A stretch of 52,402 bases of DNA from Micromonospora okii (GTDB taxonomy: Bacteria; Actinomycetota; Actinomycetes; Mycobacteriales; Micromonosporaceae), in assembly GCF_020884795.1 (NCBI RefSeq), contig NZ_BBZF01000015.1, positions 497,174 to 549,575 on the forward strand. The letters are read 5' to 3'. Of the stretch, positions 1 to 8,400 are shown piece after piece. The position numbers and the translations under genes are program-made. The notes beneath the pieces are model-generated. The model did no database searches and was not told where the DNA came from. It saw nothing but the letters and a program-made list of their open reading frames with translations. Numbering within the stretch: the stretch's first letter is position 1; each line of letters begins with the position of its first letter.

Positions 1-1
1 C

Positions 2-307
2 AGGGCCATCGAGGCGGCCCCGGCCGGCTCGGCGTGGGCGGTCGGCACCGAGCTGAACCTGGTACGGCGGCTGGCGCTGGCCCACCCCGACAAGCAGATC
101 ATGTTCCTGGACCGGGCGGTCTGCTACTGCTCCACGATGAACCGGATCGACCTGCCGCACCTGGTCTGGGCCCTGGAGGAGCTGGTGGCCGGGCGGGTGG
201 TCAACCAGATCACGGTGGACCCGGACACCGCGCACCACGCCCGGGTGGCGCTGGACCAGATGCTCGCCCTGCCCGGCGCGGACACCCCGCCCCCGGCCAC
301 CGCCTGA
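2..307 (+). CDS. nadA: Quinolinate synthase NadA, C-terminal fragment
   Basis: This is the last ~101 codons of a gene cut by the window edge. Quinolinate synthase condenses iminoaspartate with dihydroxyacetone phosphate to quinolinate in de novo NAD synthesis and carries an oxygen-sensitive [4Fe-4S] cluster. The visible part reads GTELNLVRRLA, then FLDRAVCYCSTMNRIDLPHL, the family's C-terminal cluster-cysteine region followed by its conserved TMN segment. A short helical end with a proline-rich tail precedes the TGA. The start and the first two cluster cysteines lie outside the window. nadB and nadC may lie upstream, but that cannot be seen. Confidence 0.88.
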   Translation, partial: RAIEAAPAGSAWAVGTELNLVRRLALAHPDKQIMFLDRAVCYCSTMNRIDLPHLVWALEELVAGRVVNQITVDPDTAHHARVALDQMLALPGADTPPPATA

Positions 308-527
308 CGACGCTCGGTGAGGTGTCCGGCGGCGGAAAGTGCCGGACACCCCGATTCATGCCCCCCGGGGCGGTGTGACCGCATCCACTGCCGTCACCGA
401 GGGCTATGCTGCCGGGGCGACGACACACACGGGCCCGTTTTCGGCCGGCCGCATCGCGGGTAGCAGGCACGAGCGCCCGCATCCGCATCACCATCAACAC
501 AGCAGCACTGACGCGCTGGAGGTTGCG

Positions 528-1883
528 TTGACCGACGACGTCCTGGTCGTACACGGAGGCACTCCGCTTGAAGGGCGGATCCGCGTGCGCGGCGCGAAGA
601 ACCTGGTTTCCAAGGCGATGGTCGCCGCCCTGCTGGGCGACAGCCCCAGCCGGCTGTTCGACGTGCCGCGGATCCGTGACGTCGAGGTGGTCCGCGGGTT
701 GCTCGGCCTGCACGGGGTCAAGGTGACCGACGGCGAGGAGGACGGCGAGCTGGTCTTCGACCCGGCCAACGTCGAGAGCGCCAGCACCGACCAGATCAAC
801 GTGCACGCGGGCTCCAGCCGCATCCCGATCCTGTTCTGCGGGCCGCTGCTGCACCGGCTCGGCCACGCCTTCATCCCCGACCTGGGTGGCTGCCACATCG
901 GGCCGCGCCCGATCGACTTCCACCTCCAGGCGCTGCGCGAGTTCGGCGCGACGGTCGAGAAGACCCCGGAGGGGCTGCACCTGTCCGCCCCGAACGGGCT
1001 GCACGGCACCAAGTTCAAGCTGCCGTACCCGAGCGTCGGCGCCACCGAGCAGGTGCTGCTGACCGCCGTGATGGCCGAGGGCGTCACGGAGCTGCGCAAC
1101 GCGGCCGTCGAGCCGGAGATCATCGACCTGATCTGCGTGCTCCAGAAGATGGGCGCGATCATCAAGGTGCACACCGACCGGGTCATCGAGATCCAGGGCG
1201 TGCCGAAGCTGCACGGCTACAGCCACCGCCCGATCCCCGACCGGATCGAGGCGGCGAGCTGGGCGGCGGCGGCGCTGGCCACGCGCGGCCACGTCGAGGT
1301 GCTCGGCGCGCAGCAGGCCGACATGATGACCTTCCTGAACATCTTCCGCTCGGTCGGCGGCGAGTACGAGGTCACCGACCTGCGCCCGCCGCGCGGCGGT
1401 CGGCCGGGCCAGGAGGGCGGCATCCGGTTCTGGCACCCGGGCGGGGAGCTGAACGCGGTGGCGCTGGAGACCGACGTCCACCCCGGTTTCATGACCGACT
1501 GGCAGCAGCCCCTCGTGGTGGCGCTCACCCAGGCCCGGGGCCTGTCGATCGTCCACGAGACGGTGTACGAGCAGCGGCTCGGCTACACCGAGGCGCTGAA
1601 CACGATGGGCGCGAACATCCAGGTCTACCGCGACTGCCTGGGCGGCACCCCGTGCCGCTTCGGCCGGCGCAACTTCAAGCACTCGGCGGTGATCGCCGGG
1701 CCGAGCAAGCTGCACGCGGCCGACCTGGTCATCCCGGACCTGCGCGCTGGGTTCAGCCACCTGATCGCGGCGCTCGCCGCCGAGGGCACCTCCCGGGTGT
1801 ACGGCGTCGACCTGATCAACCGGGGCTACGAGGACTTCGAGGCGAAGCTGGCCGAGCTGGGCGCCCACGTGGAGCGCCCGTAA
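528..1883 (+). CDS. murA: UDP-N-acetylglucosamine 1-carboxyvinyltransferase (MurA)
   Basis: MurA transfers enolpyruvate from PEP to UDP-GlcNAc, the first committed cytoplasmic step of peptidoglycan synthesis. The 451-residue product has the EPSP-synthase-like fold signature: RGAKN near residue 22 (Lys24, Asn25), GGCHIGPRPID with Cys122 at the PEP-adduct position, FMTDWQQP with the catalytic Asp, and DLRAGFSHLIA with the conserved Arg near the C-terminus. The frame is open from 339, but TTG at 528 is preferred because GGAGG (518-522) sits 5 nt ahead and the family N-terminus (VHGGTPLEGRIRVRGAKN) begins here. An alternative upstream start would add about 63 unrelated residues. A Cys at position 122 predicts fosfomycin sensitivity, unlike the Asp of mycobacterial MurA. 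Confidence 0.93.
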   Translation: MTDDVLVVHGGTPLEGRIRVRGAKNLVSKAMVAALLGDSPSRLFDVPRIRDVEVVRGLLGLHGVKVTDGEEDGELVFDPANVESASTDQINVHAGSSRIPILFCGPLLHRLGHAFIPDLGGCHIGPRPIDFHLQALREFGATVEKTPEGLHLSAPNGLHGTKFKLPYPSVGATEQVLLTAVMAEGVTELRNAAVEPEIIDLICVLQKMGAIIKVHTDRVIEIQGVPKLHGYSHRPIPDRIEAASWAAAALATRGHVEVLGAQQADMMTFLNIFRSVGGEYEVTDLRPPRGGRPGQEGGIRFWHPGGELNAVALETDVHPGFMTDWQQPLVVALTQARGLSIVHETVYEQRLGYTEALNTMGANIQVYRDCLGGTPCRFGRRNFKHSAVIAGPSKLHAADLVIPDLRAGFSHLIAALAAEGTSRVYGVDLINRGYEDFEAKLAELGAHVERP

Positions 1884-1959
1884 CGCCACGGGGCGTAATC
1901 TCGCCCACTCTCCGCCGCGCCCGGTGCACCGCGATGTGCGCCGGGCGCTGGCGTTTGGC

Positions 1960-1965
1960 TACCCT
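1960..1965 (+). promoter_or_regulatory. -10-like hexamer TACCCT, leaderless start of the DUF3043 gene
   Basis: TACCCT lies 6 nt before the GTG at 1972 and no Shine-Dalgarno is present. This is the spacing expected if transcription begins at or next to the start codon. Confidence 0.5.
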
Positions 1966-1971
1966 TTCCGC

Positions 1972-2571
1972 GTGCCGTCGCTGTTTCGCCGCAAGTCCAC
2001 CGACCTCGCCGACGAGGCCGTCACCGAGGTGACGCCCGAGTCCGCGCCCGCCCGCCGGGGCTACACCCCGAGCAAGAAGGAACTGGGGCGGGAGACGCCG
2101 AAGCGGCCCGTCGCCGGGCGGCGGCCGGCCGGCCCGACGAAGCCGCTGAGCAAGGAGGAGTCGCGGGAGCGGCGGCGGCAGATCCGCGCCGAGTCCGCGG
2201 CGGAGTTCCGCCGCGAGGGCGGCCCCCGCGACCGGGGCCCGGAGCGGCTGCTGGCCCGCAACGTGGTCGACTCCCGTCGTACGGTGGGCACCTGGTTCTT
2301 CGGCGGGGCCCTGATCGTGCTGCTCGGCTCCAACCAGGCGATGCCGCCGATCGTCCGGCTGATCTCGAACATCCTGTGGGGCGCGCTCGCCCTCGGCGTG
2401 GTGGTCGACTCCATCCTGATCAGCCGCAAGATCAAGAAGCTGGTGCGGGAGCGCTTCCCGAACACCGGCCAGCGGCTCGGCTCGCTCTACCTGTACGCGA
2501 TCATGCGGTCGATCACCTTCCGCCGCATGCGCGCCCCCGAGCCCCGCGTCAACATCGGCGACCCGGTCTGA
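1972..2571 (+). CDS. DUF3043 family membrane protein
   Basis: A 199-residue protein of unknown function. The first ~100 residues are highly charged (RRGYTPSKKELGRETPKR and a run of Arg/Glu), which is the hallmark of the actinobacterial DUF3043 family. Two hydrophobic segments follow (about TWFFGGALIVLLG and ISNILWGALALGVVVDSILI), then a basic C-terminus. The GTG at 1972 gives the usual start MPSLFRRKS. The frame remains open upstream to 1924, but the start-proximal -10 motif supports 1972. Its M. tuberculosis counterpart (Rv2206, from memory) also sits close to cobT/cobS. A membrane location is inferred from the hydrophobic segments; no enzymatic role can be assigned. Confidence 0.8.
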   Translation: MPSLFRRKSTDLADEAVTEVTPESAPARRGYTPSKKELGRETPKRPVAGRRPAGPTKPLSKEESRERRRQIRAESAAEFRREGGPRDRGPERLLARNVVDSRRTVGTWFFGGALIVLLGSNQAMPPIVRLISNILWGALALGVVVDSILISRKIKKLVRERFPNTGQRLGSLYLYAIMRSITFRRMRAPEPRVNIGDPV

Positions 2572-2591
2572 CCGGGCTCCCCCCGGCGACG

Positions 2592-2645
2592 GTTAAGAAG
2601 GGCCCCCCGCTCTACCGGAAGCGTTAACAGGGGGCCCTTCCTTGC
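2592..2645. repeat. 54-bp dispersed intergenic repeat, copy A
   Basis: One of four gap-free alignable 54-bp copies in this window (others at 31276, 36358 and 47283). It is bounded by GTTAAG and CCTTCCTTGC with GTTAAC near the centre-right. The left arm (AAGAAGGGCCCCC) and right arm (GGGGGCCCTTCCTT) are complementary, so it can fold into a hairpin with an inner CGCT/AGCG pair. It lies between two convergent genes and overlaps the 3' end of the ABC ATPase. Copies A and C differ at 8 of 54 positions and are identical over the last 24. Confidence 0.85.
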
Positions 2646-3591
2646 CGTAGAGGCGGGCGACGACCTCCTCGATGTCCGGCTCGACGATCGAGATGTCGCG
2701 CAGGGTCGCCAGGGCGCCCAGGGCGGCCACCAGTTCGGCGGCGCTCGCCGACTCCAGGGCGAAGACGAGCCGGTGCCCCTCGGCCTCCACCCGGCGCAGC
2801 GGCGCCCCGGGCAGCTCCGGCGGGTCCGGCAGGGCGGTGTCCAGGTCGGCGACGACGAGCCGACGGGAGCCGTACCGGTCGTGCAGCGCGGCGATCGAGC
2901 CGTCGTGCACCACCCGGCCGTGGTCGATCACCACGAGACGTCGGCACAGCCGCTCGATGTCGGCCAGGTCGTGGGTGGTGAGCACCAGCGTGGTGTCGCC
3001 GGCCCGGCCCAGCTCACCCAGGAAGCCCCGGACGGCCTGCTTGCTCACCAAGTCCAGCCCGATGGTCGGCTCGTCCAGGAAGAGCACCTCCGGGCCGTGC
3101 AGCAGGGCGGCGGTCAGCTCGCCGCGCATCCGCTGGCCGAGGGAGAGCTGCCGGACCGGGGTGTCCAGGAAGCCGTCCAGGTCGAGCAGGCTCCGGCAGC
3201 GGCGCAGCCGGGCGGCGTGCGCGTCGGCCGGAACCCGGTAGACGTGCCGGAGCAGGGCGAACGAGTCCCGCAGCGGCAGGTCCCACCAGAGCTGCGAGCG
3301 CTGGCCGAAGACCACGCCGACGCGCAGGGCCAGCCGGGTGCGCTCGGGCACCGGGCGCAGGCCGCACACGCGCACCTCGCCGGAGGTGGGGGTGAGCACG
3401 CCGGTGAGCATCTTCAGGGTGGTGGACTTGCCGGCTCCGTTCGGGCCGATGTAGCCGAGCATCTCGCCCCGCTCCACCCGCAGGTCGACCCCGCCGACGG
3501 CGGCGACGGTCCGCCGCTCGCGGCGCAGCCGCCCGGCCCGCACCCGGACCGTGAACTCCTTGCGCAGGTTCCGTACGTCGATGACGCTCAT
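2593..3591 (-). CDS. ABC transporter ATP-binding protein (COG4586-like)
   Basis: The 332-residue nucleotide-binding subunit of an ABC-2 type exporter. Walker A GPNGAGKS is at residues 49-56, the signature LSLGQ at 149-153, and Walker B VLFLDE at 169-174, with DEPTIGLD following. The WWDLPLRDSFALLRHVY stretch and two-permease context resemble the COG4586/COG4587/COG3694 exporters, some of which have been described as viologen exporters; the substrate here is unknown. ATG at 3591 overlaps the upstream permease stop by 4 bp (ATGA), so the genes are translationally coupled. The last ~16 residues ([16 protein letters not shown]) and the TAA are encoded by the dispersed 54-bp repeat and are not expected to belong to the ancestral protein. 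Confidence 0.9.
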   Translation of the reverse strand: MSVIDVRNLRKEFTVRVRAGRLRRERRTVAAVGGVDLRVERGEMLGYIGPNGAGKSTTLKMLTGVLTPTSGEVRVCGLRPVPERTRLALRVGVVFGQRSQLWWDLPLRDSFALLRHVYRVPADAHAARLRRCRSLLDLDGFLDTPVRQLSLGQRMRGELTAALLHGPEVLFLDEPTIGLDLVSKQAVRGFLGELGRAGDTTLVLTTHDLADIERLCRRLVVIDHGRVVHDGSIAALHDRYGSRRLVVADLDTALPDPPELPGAPLRRVEAEGHRLVFALESASAAELVAALGALATLRDISIVEPDIEEVVARLYGKEGPPVNASGRAGGPS

Positions 3592-4469
3592 GACCCCGTA
3601 CTCCGGTAGTGGCGGATCCCCACGCGCCAGGCCACGGCGGCGAGCCCGGCGGCGACCAGCGCGACCGCCGGCGCGGCCCAGCCCGCCCATGCCGGCAGGC
3701 CGAGCGGGTCGGCCCGGCCCAGCAGCGCCAGCGCGGGTTGGTAGCTGACGAAGGCGAACCCCATCCCGTACGCGAAGGCCGCGCGGAACCAGCCGTCGAA
3801 GACCGTGACCGGGTACGACGTGAAGTCCTTGCCGCCGTACGTGAGCGAGTTCGCCAACTCCCCCGACTCGGTCCAGTAGAACGAGACGGTGGCGGTGGCC
3901 ACGAAGATCGACCCGAAGAAGACCACCCCGGCCAGCGGGGCGAGGACCACCAGCGCCGCCCGGCCCGGGGTCCAGTCGATCCCCGCCGAGCCGACCGCCA
4001 CCGCCAGCACGGCCACGCCGAAGACCGCCCGGGACAGCTTGCGCAGCGGCAGGTCCATCAGCAGGAGCTGGGGCAGCGCGCCGAGCGGACGCAGCAGCAC
4101 GGCGTCGAACAGGCCGGTGCGCACGTACCGGGGCAGCCGTTCGACGTTGCCGACCAGCAGGTCGGCGGTGGTGAACGCGGCCGAGGAGAGCCCGACCACG
4201 ACCAGCGCCTCCCGGACGGTGAAGCCGCCCAGCTCCCGGGTCACCCCGAAGATCACCAGCACGGTGAACACGTCGAAGACGGTGCCCCCGAGGTTGCCGA
4301 CGAGATCCACCACGAACGACGTCCGGTACGACGTCTGGGACCGGACCTGCGCCCCGAGCAGCGCCCGGTACGCGGCCAGCCGGCCGGGCGGCTGCCGGGG
4401 GCGGCGCGGGGGCCGCTGTCGGAGGCGGCGTGCGGGGCGTTGCCGGGGCAGCGCCGCCGGCTCAGCCAC
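3588..4469 (-). CDS. ABC-2 family exporter permease
   Basis: A 293-residue polytopic permease, second gene of the three-gene exporter operon. A basic N-terminal tail (RRLRQRPPRRPRQPPGRL) leads into about six hydrophobic segments, including VDLVGNLGGTVFDVFTVLVIFGV and AALVVLAPLAGVVFFGSIFVATATV. The conserved WTESGELANSLTYGGKDFTSYPV stretch is typical of the ABC2_membrane_6/DUF990 type. It overlaps the upstream permease by 8 bp and the downstream ATPase by 4 bp, indicating one transcript and a complex of two different permeases with the ATPase. An N-terminal start slightly further downstream is possible because the first ~25 residues are low complexity. Confidence 0.85.
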   Translation of the reverse strand: MAEPAALPRQRPARRLRQRPPRRPRQPPGRLAAYRALLGAQVRSQTSYRTSFVVDLVGNLGGTVFDVFTVLVIFGVTRELGGFTVREALVVVGLSSAAFTTADLLVGNVERLPRYVRTGLFDAVLLRPLGALPQLLLMDLPLRKLSRAVFGVAVLAVAVGSAGIDWTPGRAALVVLAPLAGVVFFGSIFVATATVSFYWTESGELANSLTYGGKDFTSYPVTVFDGWFRAAFAYGMGFAFVSYQPALALLGRADPLGLPAWAGWAAPAVALVAAGLAAVAWRVGIRHYRSTGS

Positions 4470-5313
4470 CCTGCACCACCAGCCGCCGCTCGGCGCGGCG
4501 CTGGACCAGCCGGCACAGCGCCAGCAGCGCCGCCGCCCAGCCGGCCTGCACCGCGACCAGCCCGGCCTGGGCGGCCCCCGGGCCCCGCTCCACCAGGACG
4601 TCGAGCGGGGTCTGCATGAGCCCCGGGAACGGGGTGGCGAGCTGCAACGCCAGGTAGAGCCCGTCGGGCAGGAAGGGCAGCGGGAAGTAGAGCCCGGCGA
4701 GCACCCCCGAGGAGAGCATCCAGAGGATCTGCGGCCCCCGGACGTCGTCCAGCCAGTAGGCCGTGGCGTTGACCAGGAACCGGCAGCCGAAGGAGATCAC
4801 CACGGCGAGCAGCGCGGAGAGCGCGAACAGCGGCACGGTCGGCCAGCGCGTCGGCAGGTGGACGTCGAAGAAGATCGGCCCCACCGCGAGCGGCGGCAGC
4901 AGCCGGGGCAGGCAGGCCCAGGCCGCCCGGCCCAGGTCGGTGGCGAGGTAGCTGGTCACCGGGTGCACCGGCCGCAGCAGGTCGCTGGCCACCTCCCCGG
5001 TGCGGATGCGGTCGGCCAGGTCGGTCCAGCCCCAGAACAGGACCACCGCCAGCAGCCCCTGACCGGCCCAGACGAAGGTCGCGAGCTGCTCCCGGTCGTA
5101 CCCGGCGGCGCTGCCGGCCGCGCCGGCCACGGCCAGGAGGACGTAGCAGCGCAGGAAGCCGAAGACGGTGTTGGTGACGGCACCGGCCAACGCCGCCTGC
5201 CGGTACGTGGCGTATCGTCGGAATCCCGATCCCGCTATGGCCCCGAATGTCCGAAACCATAGGATAACGTTTGACCCGGTGGGCGGTGCCACAGTGGCGG
5301 TGACAGAGCCCAC
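4462..5313 (-). CDS. ABC-2 family exporter permease, first gene of the operon
   Basis: A 283-residue membrane subunit of the exporter encoded with the two genes that follow. It has about six hydrophobic segments (for example TVPLFALSALLAVVISFGCRFLVN and ILWMLSSGVLAGLYFPLPFLPDG) and a RTGEVASDLLRPVHPVTSYL stretch seen in this permease family. The frame is open to 5451, but GTG at 5313 is preceded by AAGGAGGG at 7 nt spacing, whereas the extra 46 upstream codons are Arg/Gly/Ala-rich and look non-coding. The gene is divergent from the giant WG-repeat gene, with about 100 bp between this start and the leader ORF, so both promoters must lie in 5314-5412. Confidence 0.85.
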   Translation of the reverse strand: MGSVTATVAPPTGSNVILWFRTFGAIAGSGFRRYATYRQAALAGAVTNTVFGFLRCYVLLAVAGAAGSAAGYDREQLATFVWAGQGLLAVVLFWGWTDLADRIRTGEVASDLLRPVHPVTSYLATDLGRAAWACLPRLLPPLAVGPIFFDVHLPTRWPTVPLFALSALLAVVISFGCRFLVNATAYWLDDVRGPQILWMLSSGVLAGLYFPLPFLPDGLYLALQLATPFPGLMQTPLDVLVERGPGAAQAGLVAVQAGWAAALLALCRLVQRRAERRLVVQGG

Positions 5314-5412
5314 GCCGTTACCCTCCTTCCGCAGCCACGCCGTGCCCGGCCGGGCGACTCTACCGGCAGGTGGAGCGCCCAGCGCGACAATTCCCAACGA
5401 GGTGACATCGCC

Positions 5413-5478
5413 GTGAGCGATCGACGCGAGCCGGGCACCGGGACGCGCCACGCGGGCGGCGAGGGGCCCGACGGATGA
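5413..5478 (+). CDS. Short leader ORF (21 codons) coupled to the giant protein gene
   Basis: GTG at 5413 is preceded by GAGGTGA at 7 nt. It opens a 21-codon frame (MSDRREPGTG...) whose TGA overlaps the ATG of the next gene as ATGA. The good Shine-Dalgarno and the exact 4-bp overlap suggest either a coupling leader peptide or, less likely, the original N-terminus of the large protein shifted out of frame. No homologue is recognised and it is too short to judge by codon use. Confidence 0.45.
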   Translation: MSDRREPGTGTRHAGGEGPDG

Positions 5479-8400
5479 GCGGCGACTTCTTCGACCGCTG
5501 GTCCCACTCGGCCGAACCGTCCTGGATGTACGAGCCGACCACGGAGTGGCAGCCGCAGTTCCCGGGACAGCGCTATCCCGGCGACATCGGCCTGCGGCAC
5601 CTGCCGTCCCAGCAGCGGGGACGGCCGGGCGCCGTGGGCCGGGCCGAGGTGCACCCGGTCAGCCCCGCCCCCGACCCGGTGAGCCCCGCCCCGAACGGGC
5701 GCGACGGGGCGTACCCGTGGGACGACCGCGACCACCGCGCGTGGGACGACCGCCGCGCGGCGACGGCCGAGCCGCGCCGTGCCGACGGCCGGCGGGCCTG
5801 GTCCGACCGCGCCGCCGCGCCCGACGACCGCCTTCCGGGGTACGACGACCGGCCCGCCGCCTCGGGCGAGCACGCGTGGCGGAGCGGCGGCGACGGGTTC
5901 GGCCAGCGGGGCCGCGACGACCGCGAACCCGGCCGGCGCGGCTGGAACGAGCGCGGGCACGACCGGCGCGACGAGCGCGGGCACGACCGATGGGACGAGC
6001 GCGAACACGGGCGGCGCGACGAGCGCGGGTACGGCTGGCGGGACGACGACCGGCGCACCGGGGCGGACGACCGGCGTACGAGGGCGGAGGAGTGGCACGC
6101 GGGGCCGGACGACCGGGCCGGATACGGCCGCCGGGGCCGGGACGAGGCCACGTGGCACCACGACCAGCGCCCCACGGAGCGGGGGCCGGTCGACCCGTAC
6201 CCGCAGCGACGCCCCGACCCGGACCGGCCCGGCCGGCACGACCGGCGCGGCCCCGAGTGGACGCTGGACCGCGACCCGGCCGCCTGGCACGGCGACCCCC
6301 GGCGCGGCACCGCCGAACCCGATTGGCGGACGCCCCCGGTCGGCGGTCGACGGATGCCACCGGCCGACACGGCCCCGGTCTCCCCCGCACCCCGGGGCGA
6401 GGCCGGCTGGCTGCCCGAGCCGGACGAGCGCCCCCACCGGCCGTACGGCGACCGGCCCCGGTCAGACCGACCCGGCTGGCCGGAGCGCCACCGCCCCAGC
6501 CTCGACCACGAAGGCCGGTCGACGTTCGACCGGGACGACCGGTCCACCTTCGAGCAGGACGACCGGTCCACCCTGGCCCCCGACGGCCGGTCCGCCTTCG
6601 ACCGGGAGGACCGGTCCACCTTCGGGCGCGACGGGCGGCAGGGCCCGGAGCGGGACGGCCGGTCGACGTTCGGCCGCAACGGCCGCGCCACTCCCGAGAC
6701 CGACGACCGGTCCACCTTCGACCGGGACGGCCGGCAGCACCCGCCGGGGACCGGCCAGGGCCAGTCGACGGGCCGACCGGCTCGCCACCACGACCAGCCT
6801 GGCATCGGTCGCCCCGGTGCGGAGCAGCCCCAGCGTCATGCGGAACGGGGCGAACGACCGTACCGGGACGCCGCCGGGGACATCGCCGCGCGCGCGGAGA
6901 CGTACCGCGATCCGGCCCCCCGCCCGGCCTCACCCCGGGGCGGCGGCCTGCCCTGGCCGGAGCCGGACCCCCTGCGCCCGGACCTGGGCCGCAGCCCCGA
7001 CCCGATCCGGGGACCGGAGCCCAACCGGGGACCGGAGCCCAACCGGGGACCGGAGCCCAACCGGGGACCGGAGCCCAACCGGGGACCGGAGCCCAACCGG
7101 CGGCCGGAGCGGCCGGACGAGATGCCCCGTGCCGACGCACGCCCGACGGAGCCGCCCCGCACCGAGGGCCGGCCCGCCGACCGGCCGCGGGCCGATGCCC
7201 CGCCGACCGAGGCGTTCCGCGCGGACGCGCGGTGGACGGACGTGCCGCGCACCGAGGGCCGGCCCGTCGACGACGTTGGATCGGGCCCCCGGTTCGCGGA
7301 CGCCGCCCGGGCGGACCTGCACCGTCAGGGCCGCCCGCTCGACGGCCGGCCCGACGAGCGTCCGGGCCCCGGTCACCGTCCGGTCGAGGACGCCGCCGGC
7401 CACCGTTCGGGGGTGGAGAACCCCAACACCGGCCAGCGACCGGCCCACGGATCTCATGCCGCTCCCCCACCGCAGCGGCCCGCCGAGTCCCCCCGGTCCG
7501 ACGGGTCTTCCCGAACCGACGAGTCTTCCCGGCCTGTCGAGCCGCGTACGCCCGCCGGGCCGGATCGGCCATCGGTCGCGCCTGCCGCCGACGCGCCGCG
7601 CGACGAGGTGCCCGCTACGAAGGCGACCGGCAGGCCGGTATCGGGTCCGCCGCTGTCCGACCTGCCCCTCCCGGGCCTGCCCGTGTCCGGCCCGCCGGCT
7701 CCGGTCCCGCCCGCCACGGAGCAGTCGGTCTCCGGTCCGCCCATCCCCGCCGTGCCGGCCACCCGGCTGCGGCTGGAGTTCCTGGCGGCTCCCGGGCTGG
7801 TCAATTCCTATTCCGCGCCCGAGCCGCGCGAGGAACCACCGCTTGCGGGGGAAGCGCCGACGCGCGCGCCGGTCGGCGAGATCGCAGCGCCCGACGATGA
7901 CGCACCAACGCCGGAACCGACGGTCGCGGCCGAAGCCGTCGTCCTACCCGAACCGATGGTCACGTCGGAACAGACCGTCACGCCCGAGCCGACGGTCATG
8001 CCGGAGCGGGCCGCCACGCCAGAACCGAGCGCAGCCGAACCGGCCGTCACGCCCGAAAGGGCCGCCGTGGCCGAGCCGGCGATCGCACCCGGCCCGGTCA
8101 CCGTGCCGGAGCCGTCGGCAGTACCACCGGCGCCGGCCACCGCCTCGGAACCGGACGACGCGCCAGAGTCGGCTACCACCTCAGATCCGGCCGACGCACC
8201 GGAGTCGGCCACCGCCTCGGAGTCGGCCGACATACCAGAGTCGGCCACCACCTCAGAGCCGGACGACGCCTCGGAGTCGGTCGGTGGGTCGGTCGCGGAC
8301 CTACCGCTGGCGCGGCAGGTCTCCGGGCCGCCGGCTGCCGAGCCCGTCGAGGCAGCCCCCGCGCCCGCCGCGCCGACTGCCGCGCCGTCACCGGACCTCG

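Noticed and set aside
210..1889. Long minus-strand frame opposite murA
   Set aside because: Antisense shadow of murA with no family signature.
7011..7100. Possible CRISPR-like array in the giant gene
   Set aside because: The units are contiguous 18-bp in-frame repeats without spacers, encoding GPEPNR.
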